A stretch of 64,000 nucleotides of DNA from JBCBCP01 sp038530575. GTDB taxonomy: Bacteria > Pseudomonadota > Alphaproteobacteria > Rhodobacterales > Rhodobacteraceae. The position numbers and the translations under genes were made by a program. Every line of letters starts with the position of its first letter. Within the stretch, counting starts at the first letter, position 1. The notes beneath the pieces are model-generated. The model ran no database searches. It was not told the DNA's origin and saw only the letters and a program-made list of their open reading frames with translations. This document shows positions 25,283-34,304 of the stretch, piece after piece. The stretch is taken from assembly GCA_038530575.1 (NCBI GenBank), contig JBCBCP010000005.1, forward strand, positions 1 through 64,000, written 5' to 3'.

Positions 25283-25873
25283 TTACGCGCGGCCCGCTCG
25301 CCATTTCGACCAGTCTTCCGGTGTATCAAGGTCAAGCCGTGCACGTGTGCCAGGCAGAGCGACGAGATGCGCACCATGCGCCTGCACGATACTGCGCCCT
25401 CCATCGTCACCGCGCAGCGCAAGGAAGTCAGCGTAGACCGCTTGGTCAACCAGCATCGGGTGGCCACCTTTCCCGTCTTGCGTCGCGCCGCGCCAAATCT
25501 TGGCATCCGGCGCGATTTCGGGCGCGGCCAGCACGGCGGCGAGGTCGCTCGCGTCCAAGGCTGGCAGATCGGCGAGCAGCAGAAGGGCGCGCGGCGCATC
25601 CTCAAGCGTCCCGAACAAAGTGCGCAGGCTTGCTCCCATACCCTCGGCCGCATCCGCGACCCGCACCACACGCAGCGCAAGGTCCGAGATCACGGCGTCT
25701 CTAGCGTGTGGCGCCGGGGGCAGGGCGATCCTGACATCGTTCGACACCTCAAGCGCAAGGAGCGCTTGCCGCCGCAAGAGCGGCACACCGTCCACATCCT
25801 CCAGCAGTTTATCGCGCCCGCGCATCCGGCGCGAACGCCCCGCGGCAAGGATCAAGATGGGGACATCAGCCAT
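25283..25873 (-). CDS. MobA/MocA-type nucleotidyltransferase
   Basis: 196 residues. The nucleotide-binding loop LILAAGRSRRMRGRDKLLEDVDG is at the N-terminus, the metal-binding LLLADLPALDASDL is central, and GGHPMLVDQAV and LDLDTPEDW follow. Such proteins transfer CMP or GMP to the molybdenum cofactor for xanthine dehydrogenase- or CO dehydrogenase-type enzymes. No molybdoenzyme is in the window, so the partner is unknown. It is 14 bases downstream of the dimethylglycine dehydrogenase-like gene on the same strand and may be co-transcribed. Confidence 0.82.
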   Translation of the reverse strand: MADVPILILAAGRSRRMRGRDKLLEDVDGVPLLRRQALLALEVSNDVRIALPPAPHARDAVISDLALRVVRVADAAEGMGASLRTLFGTLEDAPRALLLLADLPALDASDLAAVLAAPEIAPDAKIWRGATQDGKGGHPMLVDQAVYADFLALRGDDGGRSIVQAHGAHLVALPGTRARLDLDTPEDWSKWRAGRA

Positions 25874-25887
25874 GCCCCCAATCCTAT

Positions 25888-28305
25888 CTATCCGCGCATC
25901 CGGGCGCCATCGGCATCAAAGAGAGGCTCGGTGATCAGCGTTGCAGGGCGCATGTGGCCCAGGATTTCGATGTCTACCTTCAGGCCATCCTGCGCCTTGT
26001 CAGTGGGCACAAAGCCCTGCGCGATCGACTTGCCTGCGTGGTGCGAAAACCCGCCGGAGGTGCAGAACCCGACCACGGCGCCGTCCAGCCAGATCGGTTC
26101 GTAGGCCTGAACGTCCGCGTCATCGGCATCTACCTCAAAGGCAACGAGCTTGCGGGCGGGGCCAGCCTCCCGCTCAGCCTCTGCGGCGGCGCGGCCGATG
26201 AAGGGCGTGTTCTTCTTGAAGCTGATGAACCGGTCGAGGCCGGTTTCCGCTGCAGTGTAGTCCGGCCCGAATTCCAAGAGCCAGCCGCCAAAGAATTTGT
26301 CGAGCCGCAGGGACATCATTGCCCGCATCCCGAAGGGCACCATGCCGTGCGGCTGGCCCGCCTCCCAGAGCGTCCACCAAAGCTGGCGCTGGGCCATCGG
26401 GTCGCAGTAAATCTCGAACCCCAAATCGCCGGTATAGCTGACCCGCTGCACGGTGCAGTCAGTCATACCCACAGTCAGTGGGCGGACGTCTAGGAACTTC
26501 ATGTCCGAGATGTCCGCACGGGTGCAGGACTGCAGTACCTGCATCGCTTTAGGCCCAGCGATCTGGAAGCCGTTCAGCCTATCCGAGACGTTCTCGATCT
26601 TAACGCCTTCATCGAGGTTCTGCAGGAACCAGCGCATGTGGTAGGCCTGCGCGCCATAGCTTGCGGTGAGCTGGAAGCGGTCCTCGGCGAGGCAGGAGAT
26701 GGTGAAATCCCCGATCAGCTTGCCCTTAGGCGAGAGCATCGGCGTCAGCGACAGGCGGCCCTGCTGCGGCACGCGGCCCGCCATGATCCGGTCGAGCCAG
26801 GCGCGTGCCCCCGCACCGGTGACAAAGTACTTGCCGAAATTGTGCACCTCGTTGATGCCGACGCCCTCCCGGACCCCGCGCACCTCGCGGCCCGTCGCCT
26901 CAAACGCGTCAGAGCGGCGGAAGGAGGGGGTCTCATAGGTCGGCTCGTCCCCTTGGGCAAAGTAGTTCGGCACCTCCAACCCGTATTGCTGGCCCCAGAC
27001 CGCGCCCATGTCGCTGAAGATATCGTACATCGGCGTTGTACGGTTGGGCCGCGCGGCGGGCAGTTCCTCGTTCGGGTAGGCGACGGAGAAGCGCTTTTGG
27101 TAGTTTTCGATCACCTTGGGCAGGGTGTAGCCGGGGCTAATCCAGTCCCCAAAACGGGCAACGTCCATCGCGAAGACGTCGCGCTCGGGCTCGCCTTCGA
27201 CCATCCACTGGGCCAGCATCAGGCCAACGCCGCCGCCCTGTGAAAAGCCTGCCATCACGCCGCAGGCCGACCAGTAGTTGCGCACGCCGGGGACCGGGCC
27301 GACCAGCGGGTTGCCGTCGGGGGCAAAGGTGAAGGGGCCGTGGATGACCGATTTCACGCCCGCGCGCTCCAGATCGGGGAAACGGTTATAGGCAAAGGCG
27401 ATGGAGTCCTCGATCTTGTCGAAATCGTCCTGCAGTAGCTCGTGCCCAAAGGTCCAGGGCGTGCCATCGACGGCCCAGGGGCGGCATTTCTGCTCGTAGA
27501 ACCCGATGCAGAGGCCCTTGCCCTCCTGCCGCAGGTAACTCTCGCCAGCCGGGTCCATCACGTGCGGATGCTCACCGCCGCCCGCCACGATCTCTTCGAT
27601 CATGGGTACGTTCTCGGTGACGATATACTGATGCTCCATCGGGTGCAGGGGGAAGTAGATACCTGCCATCTCGCCCACCTCGCGCGCCCAGAGGCCGCCC
27701 GCGTTCACGACATGCTCGGCGTGGATGGTGCCCTTCTCCGTGACCACGTCCCACGTGCCGTCCGGGCGCTGATTGGTCTCCTGCACCATCGTGTGCGTCT
27801 GGATCGTCGCCCCGCCCATGCGCGCGGCCTTGGCATAGGCGTGGGTGGTGCCGGAGGGGTCGAGGTGCCCGTCAAGCGGGTCGTAAAGCCCGCCGATGAT
27901 GCCATCGATGTTGGTGACCGGGGCGATCTTCTTGATCTCTTCTGGAGTCACGATCTGCGTCTCGAGCCCCATGAAGCGGTGCTTGGCGCGCTCGGCCACC
28001 AGCATGTCGAACCGGTCCTGATTGTCCGCCAGCGTCACGCCGCCCACGTGGTGCAGGCCGCAGGACATGCCGGTGATCTCTTCCAGCTCCTTGTAGAGCT
28101 TGATCGTATAGCCCTGCAGCGCCGCCATATTCGTGTCGCCATTCAGCGTATGAAACCCGCCCGCTGCATGCCATGTGGAGCCGCTCGTCAGCTCGGAGCG
28201 TTCGATCAACATCACGTCCGACCAACCCAGCTTGGTCAGGTGATACAGCACCGAGGCGCCAACGACGCCTCCGCCAATGACAGCAACGCGGGTGGTGGTT
28301 TGCAT
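25888..28305 (-). CDS. Dimethylglycine/sarcosine dehydrogenase-like flavoprotein with GcvT domain (paralogue A)
   Basis: 805 residues from the ATG at 28305, with GGGAG upstream. The N-terminal half is a DAO-type FAD domain (VAVIGGGVVGASVLYHL). H46 in SGSTWHAAGG is the residue that binds FAD covalently in dimethylglycine dehydrogenase. A middle FAO_M segment leads into a GcvT folate-binding half (about 430-805) with SPKGKLIGDFTI and RVSYTGDLGFEIYCDP. The family oxidatively demethylates dimethylglycine or sarcosine and passes the carbon to tetrahydrofolate. It is divergent from a paralogue with the same architecture. The frame is open far upstream, across the paralogue's start, which is a shadow. 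Confidence 0.88.
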   Translation of the reverse strand: MQTTTRVAVIGGGVVGASVLYHLTKLGWSDVMLIERSELTSGSTWHAAGGFHTLNGDTNMAALQGYTIKLYKELEEITGMSCGLHHVGGVTLADNQDRFDMLVAERAKHRFMGLETQIVTPEEIKKIAPVTNIDGIIGGLYDPLDGHLDPSGTTHAYAKAARMGGATIQTHTMVQETNQRPDGTWDVVTEKGTIHAEHVVNAGGLWAREVGEMAGIYFPLHPMEHQYIVTENVPMIEEIVAGGGEHPHVMDPAGESYLRQEGKGLCIGFYEQKCRPWAVDGTPWTFGHELLQDDFDKIEDSIAFAYNRFPDLERAGVKSVIHGPFTFAPDGNPLVGPVPGVRNYWSACGVMAGFSQGGGVGLMLAQWMVEGEPERDVFAMDVARFGDWISPGYTLPKVIENYQKRFSVAYPNEELPAARPNRTTPMYDIFSDMGAVWGQQYGLEVPNYFAQGDEPTYETPSFRRSDAFEATGREVRGVREGVGINEVHNFGKYFVTGAGARAWLDRIMAGRVPQQGRLSLTPMLSPKGKLIGDFTISCLAEDRFQLTASYGAQAYHMRWFLQNLDEGVKIENVSDRLNGFQIAGPKAMQVLQSCTRADISDMKFLDVRPLTVGMTDCTVQRVSYTGDLGFEIYCDPMAQRQLWWTLWEAGQPHGMVPFGMRAMMSLRLDKFFGGWLLEFGPDYTAAETGLDRFISFKKNTPFIGRAAAEAEREAGPARKLVAFEVDADDADVQAYEPIWLDGAVVGFCTSGGFSHHAGKSIAQGFVPTDKAQDGLKVDIEILGHMRPATLITEPLFDADGARMRG

Positions 28306-28390
28306 GGACGATCTCCCGTTAGCGCGCGGGCCAACGCGGCCCATCGGGGAGAGTTTATGGTGCCAAGTGAAGCTGTGCGATGCGCCGCGG

Positions 28391-28421
28391 GCGACGCTTT
28401 GTGTCGCAGATGGAGCGTCGC
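28391..28421. promoter_or_regulatory. Inverted repeat between the divergent dehydrogenase genes
   Basis: GCGACGC (28391-28397) and GCGTCGC (28415-28421) form a 7-bp inverted repeat with a 17-base spacer in the 213-base region between the two starts. It could be a shared operator, but in GC-rich DNA this may be chance. Confidence 0.25.
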
Positions 28422-28518
28422 TCTCTGGCGCGGAGGCACAATTGGGTGTCGGAAAAGCGCTATCCGTTTGCGGTCTGGCGTGGTCCTTTGCAGTCAGACA
28501 GACCCAAGGAGTTCCCCC

Positions 28519-30939
28519 GTGCGCACCCATGCCCAAGCCGTTGTAATCGGAGGCGGCGTGATCGGCGCCTCGATCCTCTATCACCTGACCAAGCTGGGTT
28601 GGACGGACGTGGTGCTGCTGGAGCGGGACGAGCTGACTTCGGGCAGCACTTGGCATGCGGCTGCAGGCATTCACGGGCTGCATGACAGCGCGAATATCAG
28701 CCGACTTCAGCACTATACGATGAACCTCTATAACAGCCTCGAAGAAGAGACCGGGCAAAGCTGCGGCGTGTTCCAGCCGGGGTCCCTGTATCTCGCGCAG
28801 ACCCAGGAGCGGGTGCATCAGCTTCGGCTTCAGGCGGCGAAGGCAAAGCTCTACGGGATGGAATTTCACGAAATCGATCGGTCGGAGGCCGAACGGTTGC
28901 ACCCGCTGGTCGATTTTGACGGAATCAAGTGCATCATGTGGGAGCCATCGGGCGGCAATGTGGATCCCTCGGGCGTGACCCATGCCTATATCGCGGGCGC
29001 CAAGCAGCGCGGTGCCGAGGTCATGCGTTTCACGCCGGTCACGGGGACGGTGGCGCAGCCTGACGGAACATGGGTGGTGGAGACGCCCAAGGGCAATATT
29101 CATACCGATTGGGTGATCAACGCCGCGGGCCTGTGGGGCCGCGAGGTCGCGGCGCTGGCGGGGATCGACCTGCCCTTGATGCCAACAGAGCACCAGTACT
29201 TTGTGACGGAAACGATTCAGGAGATAGCCGATCAGGGCCGCCGCCTGCCGTCGGTCGCGGACCGCGATGGCGAGTATTACATGCGCCAAGAGGGGAAGGG
29301 CCTTCTGATCGGTGCCTATGAGAAAGACATGCGGTTCTGGGCCGAGGAGGGCACGCCGCTCGATTTCGCGCATGACCTGTTCCCCGACGATCTGGACCGG
29401 ATCGAGGAAAACGTCATGCGTGCGATGGAGCGGGTGCCGGTCGCGGCAACCGCAGGCATCAAGCGGGTGATCAACGGGCCGATGATCTGGTCGCCCGATT
29501 CCAACGTGCTGCTTGGGCCGGTGCCCGAACTGCAGGGTTATTTCTGCTGCAACGGGATCATTCCCGGCTTTTCCCAGTCGGCTGGCATGGGCCTGATGGT
29601 CGCTCAGTGGATCATCGAAGGCGAAATGGAATACGACATGTTCCCTTGGGACATGGCGCGGTTTGGGCACTGGGCAGGCAAGGCTTTTACCAAGGCGCGG
29701 GTCGAAGATGTCTACGCCCACCGCTTCAAGATTCACTTTCCGAACGAAGAACGCGCTGCAGGCCGCCCTGTTCGCTCACGCCCGGCTTACGCTGCGCAAA
29801 AAGAGATGGGTGCGGTTATGGGGCTCAACTACGGGTGGGAGCATCCGCTTTGGTTCGCGGACGCGCCCGGTACCACGGACACCGACGGGTTCACGCGGCA
29901 GAACTGGTGGGCGCCCGTAGGCGCGGAGTGCCGGATGCTGCGCGAGACCGGTGGCATCATCGACATCTCGAATTTCGCCAAATACCGGGTCGCGGGCGCA
30001 GGGGCTGAAGCGTGGCTTAACGCCGTCTTTGCAAACCGGATGCCGCGCGCGGTGGGCCGGTCTTGCCTCACGCCGTTGATCGGCAAACGCGGCGGGATTG
30101 CGGGGGACTTCACGGTGACCCGCACAGGGGATGAAGAGTTCTGGATAATCGGCTCGGGCATGGCCGAGCGGTATCACCAGCGCTTCTTCCGGGCGGTTCC
30201 GCTCCCCGAGGGCACAACGTTTGACAGTCATACCGAGGCGATGTGCGGCTTCAACGTTGCGGGTCCGGACAGTCGGGCGCTTTTGCAGCGGCTGACGAAC
30301 CATTCGCTTGCTACCGAAGACTTCCCCTTCATGCGCTCGGCCTGGATCGACATTGCAGGCGTGCGGGCGCTTGCGCTGCGCGTGTCCTTCACCGGCGATT
30401 TGGGGTGGGAGCTGCACTGCGCGGAAGCCGATCAGCTCAAGCTTTACGAGGCGCTCGTCAGCACGGGCCGCGACATGAACATCAGGCCGGTTGGCAGCCG
30501 TGCCCTGATGTCGCTTCGGATCGAAAAGGGGTATGGGTCGTGGTCACGCGAATACAGCCCCGAATATCGCCCGCAGGAGGTTGGCCTCGACCGGCTGTGC
30601 AAGATGGACAAGGATTTCCTGAACAAGTCGGCTGCGGCAGATGCAATGGCAAAACCGGCCCGTGAAAGCCTTGTCTTGCTGCATGTCGATGAGGCCGCAA
30701 CGGCTGCATCAAATGCGGATGCAACCGGCGGTGAGCCGATTTTCAGAGATGGCAAGGGGATTGGGCGCGTGACCTCGGGGGCCTATGGTTACACAGTCGG
30801 CATGAGCCTTGCACTCGGGTTTGTCCGGGATGCTGCGCCGGGCGACGCAGTCGAAGTCATGATCCTTGGCCAGCCTCATAAGGCTGTCATTCTGGACGCA
30901 CCACCATTTGATCCGGGCGGAGAGCGGCTTCGGGCGTAA
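28519..30939 (+). CDS. Dimethylglycine/sarcosine dehydrogenase-like flavoprotein with GcvT domain (paralogue B)
   Basis: 806 residues from a GTG at 28519 with AAGGAG 7 bases upstream. The layout is the same as paralogue A: AVVIGGGVIGASILYHLTKL, covalent-flavin histidine H46 in SGSTWHAAAGIH, substrate-domain motif GPMIWSPDSNVLLGPVPE, and a GcvT half with KRGGIAGDFTV and RVSFTGDLGWELHCAE. It differs from A in many substrate-side positions, so a distinct methylated amine is likely. No local regulator is adjacent. The open frame extends far upstream across paralogue A, but only the part from 28519 has family features. Confidence 0.88.
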   Translation: MRTHAQAVVIGGGVIGASILYHLTKLGWTDVVLLERDELTSGSTWHAAAGIHGLHDSANISRLQHYTMNLYNSLEEETGQSCGVFQPGSLYLAQTQERVHQLRLQAAKAKLYGMEFHEIDRSEAERLHPLVDFDGIKCIMWEPSGGNVDPSGVTHAYIAGAKQRGAEVMRFTPVTGTVAQPDGTWVVETPKGNIHTDWVINAAGLWGREVAALAGIDLPLMPTEHQYFVTETIQEIADQGRRLPSVADRDGEYYMRQEGKGLLIGAYEKDMRFWAEEGTPLDFAHDLFPDDLDRIEENVMRAMERVPVAATAGIKRVINGPMIWSPDSNVLLGPVPELQGYFCCNGIIPGFSQSAGMGLMVAQWIIEGEMEYDMFPWDMARFGHWAGKAFTKARVEDVYAHRFKIHFPNEERAAGRPVRSRPAYAAQKEMGAVMGLNYGWEHPLWFADAPGTTDTDGFTRQNWWAPVGAECRMLRETGGIIDISNFAKYRVAGAGAEAWLNAVFANRMPRAVGRSCLTPLIGKRGGIAGDFTVTRTGDEEFWIIGSGMAERYHQRFFRAVPLPEGTTFDSHTEAMCGFNVAGPDSRALLQRLTNHSLATEDFPFMRSAWIDIAGVRALALRVSFTGDLGWELHCAEADQLKLYEALVSTGRDMNIRPVGSRALMSLRIEKGYGSWSREYSPEYRPQEVGLDRLCKMDKDFLNKSAAADAMAKPARESLVLLHVDEAATAASNADATGGEPIFRDGKGIGRVTSGAYGYTVGMSLALGFVRDAAPGDAVEVMILGQPHKAVILDAPPFDPGGERLRA

Positions 30940-30956
30940 CGCGATCACTGCGCTGG

Positions 30957-31928
30957 TTACCGGGCCAAATCGCCGCCTGCACCGAGGTGTGCCTGACCGT
31001 AGCGGTAGCTGGTCCCAGTGCTGCGGTCGCGCGCCATCGGATCTCGCCGGGGGGGTGTCAAAGACCCCTCTAGCAGACGGGCGTGGAGTTGGGGGCTGAG
31101 GGGGTCGTTAAACTGAAGATGCTGCGCAATTCGCCCGCCTGAAAGGATTGACACCGAAAAGGTCATGTCTTCCGCTTCAATTGTAGGGTTGGGCCTGTCC
31201 TTGATCGGCATGCGGAGGGCGTCCGCAGCGACAAACTTTGCTCCGTAGAGATCCAGTATGGACAGTTTGCCTTGGACCGTCAGATCGCCGCTGCGCAAAA
31301 CGGCCGGAATTGTCACGAGCCGCCGCCGCCGCACGGCACTTGCGCGCCAGAGTAGGGCATAGTGCAGGATTACCGCCACCGAGAGAATCGCGAGAAATAC
31401 CGACACGAAGCGCTGCGCGTTGATGGCGACGGGCGTTTCATAGGGAGATGTCGGGCCAAGCACACGCGCGCCTTGCCCGTCGCCGCCCACACGGTCCGGC
31501 CGGCCCGTCGCGTTGGGCGTAGGGCCGCCGGCGCTGTCCAGCGTATCGCAGATCTCGGACTGCGCAACGCGCGCGCTGGTGTAGGCTGCGCCAAACGCGT
31601 CGCCCTGCGCGATCCGCTGCGCGCTGGTCATGTCACCTGCCAGCGCCCTGTCCAAAACGGCGCCCAGCACCGAAAAAAAATCCCGCAAGGACGCTTCATG
31701 CGCATCCAGACCGGCCTGGCGCAGCCGGTTTGAGAGCGTTTCCAAATCCTGCGCAGCGAGGCTGCGCGCGGCCGCCCGCGTCGCGTCCGCCGGCACAGGC
31801 TCACCAAGTTCAACGGAACGGGCGTAACTGATCAAAGGGCTGAGGCCCGGCATCACCGCACACGCATGTGCAAAATGCGGTGCAAGCCCAAAAGCCAAAA
31901 CTGCGAGTGTCAGACGAAACGCTTGCAT
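30957..31928 (-). CDS. Exported protein with one membrane segment and a possible PilZ-like tail
   Basis: 323 residues, family not recognised. A signal peptide (MQAFRLTLAVLAFGLAPHFAHA, before CAVMPGLSP) is followed by a helical region to about residue 125. A low-complexity linker, a single membrane segment (about 173-192, FVSVFLAILSVAVILHYALL) and a basic RRRR cluster come next. The C-terminal 120 residues read RLVTIPAVLRSGDLTVQGKL then SILDLYGAKF, loosely resembling the RxxxR...DxSxxGA pattern of PilZ domains, which bind cyclic di-GMP. The match is weak because the second motif is degenerate. It lies between unrelated genes. Confidence 0.6.
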   Translation of the reverse strand: MQAFRLTLAVLAFGLAPHFAHACAVMPGLSPLISYARSVELGEPVPADATRAAARSLAAQDLETLSNRLRQAGLDAHEASLRDFFSVLGAVLDRALAGDMTSAQRIAQGDAFGAAYTSARVAQSEICDTLDSAGGPTPNATGRPDRVGGDGQGARVLGPTSPYETPVAINAQRFVSVFLAILSVAVILHYALLWRASAVRRRRLVTIPAVLRSGDLTVQGKLSILDLYGAKFVAADALRMPIKDRPNPTIEAEDMTFSVSILSGGRIAQHLQFNDPLSPQLHARLLEGSLTPPRRDPMARDRSTGTSYRYGQAHLGAGGDLAR

Positions 31929-31967
31929 GCATCTCGCATATCACGCACCCGGTTAAGACGCCCTGAA

Positions 31968-33281
31968 TCAGCCACGAAGGGGGCGGATACGCAGACCAGT
32001 CAACCGGTTGCCCTCACGCCCCGTTACCTCGAAGCGGAAGCCGTGGAAGGAAAAAACCTGCCCGATCTCCGGGATCTGCTGCGCTTCATGGATCACCAGC
32101 CCCGCGACCGTGTTCGCTTCTTCATCGGGCAGCGACCAGTCCGCCGCGCGGTTGAGGTCGCGGATCGTCATCGCACCGTCGATCGCGTAATGCCCATCGG
32201 GGCCGGGCCGAATGTCGTGATCTCCATCCGGGTCGAACTCGTCCGTGATTTCGCCCACGATTTCTTCGAGGATGTCTTCAAGCGTGATCAGGCCCTGTAG
32301 CGTGCCGTATTCGTCAACAACCAGCGCAAAGTGACCTCGCAGACGCAAAAACTCGCGCATTTGGCTGTCTAAGGTGGTGGTCTCTGGCACGAAATAGGGC
32401 GCGCTCGCGACTCCCGCGATATCGAAGCTCTTGAGTGCAGCAGCATCGCCATCGGCGCCGCCAATCTGCTTGTACATCGCGCGCAAAAGGTCCTTGGCGT
32501 GCACAACGCCAACGATGTTCTCCGGATCATCACGGAACACGGGCAGGCGGGTATGATTGGACTGCAGGCATTGCTCGAGGATCGCTTCCGGATCGCCCGC
32601 GGCGTCAATCATCTCGATCCCCGAACGATGCAGCATGATTTCTTCCACGATCCGGTCTCCCAGATCCAAAGCGCCCAATATCCGGTCGCGCTCTTCCTTC
32701 TCGACCGCACCTTCCTGGTGGCCCAGCGTCAGGGCGCCGGCGATCTCTTCGCGTACTGCAAGCACGTTTGAATCCGGGTCGATCTGCACCCCGAAAACAC
32801 GCAGAACGCCCCGTACGAGCAGCCGCACGGCCGCCACGATCGGGGCAAAGATGCGCACCACCAGACTGATCGGCCCCGACACGGCAGACGCCGCGGTTTC
32901 GGCATTGGTGATCGCATAGGTTTTGGGCAACACCTCGGCAAAGATCAGGATCATCAGCGTCATGACGGCCGTCGCCATGGCGACGCCCGATTCACCAAAC
33001 GCACGCAACAGCAACTGTGTGGCAAGCGAGGTGGCGAGGATATTCACAAGGTTATTGCCCAAAAGGACAGAACCAATCAGGCGCTCGTTGTCTTCGGTGA
33101 TGCGCAGCGCCCGAGCCGCACCCGAAGACCCCTTGTCTGCCTGAGAACGCAATTTGCCCCGCGATGCAGCGGTCAGTGCCGTCTCTGATCCGGAGAAAAA
33201 GCCGGACAAGACAAGAAGAAACAGGATGACGCCGGCGGTTGCCCAAAAGGCACCGTCAAAAGGGGTCGTGGAGGGATCCAT
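31968..33281 (-). CDS. CorC/HlyC-family (CNNM-type) membrane protein with CBS domains
   Basis: 437 residues. An N-terminal DUF21 membrane domain (about 10-190) contains LSGFFSGSETALTAASRGKL and IFAEVLPKTYAI, the conserved features of the CNNM/CorB magnesium transporter family. A CBS pair (about 205-330; IVGVVHAKDLLRAM and LQGLITLEDILEEIVGEITD) and a C-terminal CorC_HlyC domain complete the standard architecture. Often labelled hemolysin, but ion transport is the better-supported role. No obvious operon partner; xerD lies 84 bases upstream on the same strand. Confidence 0.9.
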   Translation of the reverse strand: MDPSTTPFDGAFWATAGVILFLLVLSGFFSGSETALTAASRGKLRSQADKGSSGAARALRITEDNERLIGSVLLGNNLVNILATSLATQLLLRAFGESGVAMATAVMTLMILIFAEVLPKTYAITNAETAASAVSGPISLVVRIFAPIVAAVRLLVRGVLRVFGVQIDPDSNVLAVREEIAGALTLGHQEGAVEKEERDRILGALDLGDRIVEEIMLHRSGIEMIDAAGDPEAILEQCLQSNHTRLPVFRDDPENIVGVVHAKDLLRAMYKQIGGADGDAAALKSFDIAGVASAPYFVPETTTLDSQMREFLRLRGHFALVVDEYGTLQGLITLEDILEEIVGEITDEFDPDGDHDIRPGPDGHYAIDGAMTIRDLNRAADWSLPDEEANTVAGLVIHEAQQIPEIGQVFSFHGFRFEVTGREGNRLTGLRIRPLRG

Positions 33282-33365
33282 GAGAGGTCAGTTCCGAGGC
33301 CAAAGGTACTACGAGGTTATGGGGCTCAGGGGAGGCTACTTCAAGGGTAGCGGCTTGTGCTGCGC

Positions 33366-34304
33366 CTAGTCCTGCGTGCCCTCATCCTTTGCGAGGGGAT
33401 GGTGATCCATTACCAACTCGGTCAGACGTGCGGTTTGCACGTGGGTGTAGATTTCAGTCGTTGCAACGTCGGCATGGCCAAGAAGTGTTTGTATCGCCCG
33501 CAAGTCTGCGCCTCCTTCGAGAAGGTGCGTGGCAAAGGCATGGCGCAACGTGTGCGGCGTCACCTTGTCGGGACTGATCCCCGCTTTAACGGCCAAATCC
33601 TTGATAAACATGTAGAAGGCGTGCCGGGTCAGATGGCCGGCCTTGCCGCGGGATGGAAACAGGAACGGTGAGGGTTTTGCGCCGCGCGCCTCACGCTGTT
33701 CCTGCGCGGCATCCCGAAGCGGCAGCCATGCGGCAAGCGCTGCGCGTGCAGGCGGCGACAGAGGGACCATCCGTTCTTTGCCGCCCTTGCCAAGCACCAG
33801 CAGCATTTCCGGATTACCGCGCGCGGCCGCTACGGGCAGGCCCACCAGCTCGCTCACGCGCATGCCGGTCGCGTACAGCAGTTCCATCAGGCAGGTGTTA
33901 CGTGCCTTGTCCACCTCCGTGCGCCCCATGGTGCGTGAACTTGCAAGCAAATTGTCGACTTCCCGATGCGTCAGCGTCTTCGGCAGGCGCGCTTCGCGGC
34001 CGGGGCCGGTGATCTGGATCGCCGGATTGTCGCTGCGCCAGCCTTCTTCGAACGCAAAGCGAAAAATCTGTTTGAGCGCCGACAGCCGCCGCGCCCGTGT
34101 GGCTCGTGCCAGTCCACGCTGATCAAGATCGAGTAAATACGCCTCAACCCCACCTTGATCGATCGCTTCAAACGTGAGGCCCGTCCCCGCACACCAAGTG
34201 GCAAAGTCTTGCAGGTCCCGCCCATAGCCCAGAAGCGTATTTTCCGCCGCGCCGAGCTCGGCAGCCTGTGCGTCAAGAAAGGTGGCGATCCAGCGGTGGC
34301 TCAC
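33366..34304 (-). CDS. xerD: Site-specific tyrosine recombinase XerD
   Basis: 312 residues, the usual XerC/D length. An N-terminal SAM-like core-binding domain is followed by the catalytic domain. Catalytic residues are visible: Arg in ATGMRVSEL, Lys in GKGGKERMVPL, His-x-x-Arg in TPHTLRHAF, His in LLGHADVATTEIY and the Tyr nucleophile in IYTHV. XerD with XerC resolves chromosome dimers at dif. Its start overlaps the stop of the upstream envelope gene by 4 bases, so it is the last gene of a three-gene unit. No integrase-type att repeats are seen. Confidence 0.92.
   Translation of the reverse strand: MSHRWIATFLDAQAAELGAAENTLLGYGRDLQDFATWCAGTGLTFEAIDQGGVEAYLLDLDQRGLARATRARRLSALKQIFRFAFEEGWRSDNPAIQITGPGREARLPKTLTHREVDNLLASSRTMGRTEVDKARNTCLMELLYATGMRVSELVGLPVAAARGNPEMLLVLGKGGKERMVPLSPPARAALAAWLPLRDAAQEQREARGAKPSPFLFPSRGKAGHLTRHAFYMFIKDLAVKAGISPDKVTPHTLRHAFATHLLEGGADLRAIQTLLGHADVATTEIYTHVQTARLTELVMDHHPLAKDEGTQD

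Noticed and set aside
27442..28518. Extended N-terminus for paralogue B across paralogue A, and the mirror extension of A across B
   Set aside because: Both extensions run antisense through a real gene, lack conserved motifs, and the true starts at 28519 and 28305 have good ribosome sites and begin exactly at the FAD fold.
31968..33281. Reading the CorC/HlyC-type protein as a hemolysin toxin
   Set aside because: The DUF21 plus CBS plus CorC_HlyC layout is that of an ion-transport family; the hemolysin name is historical.
33366..34304. Tyrosine recombinase as a sign of a phage or integrative island
   Set aside because: Length and motifs match housekeeping XerD, neighbours are core genes, and no att-like repeats or phage genes are seen. 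The only tRNA (2363-2446) is not next to an integrase.
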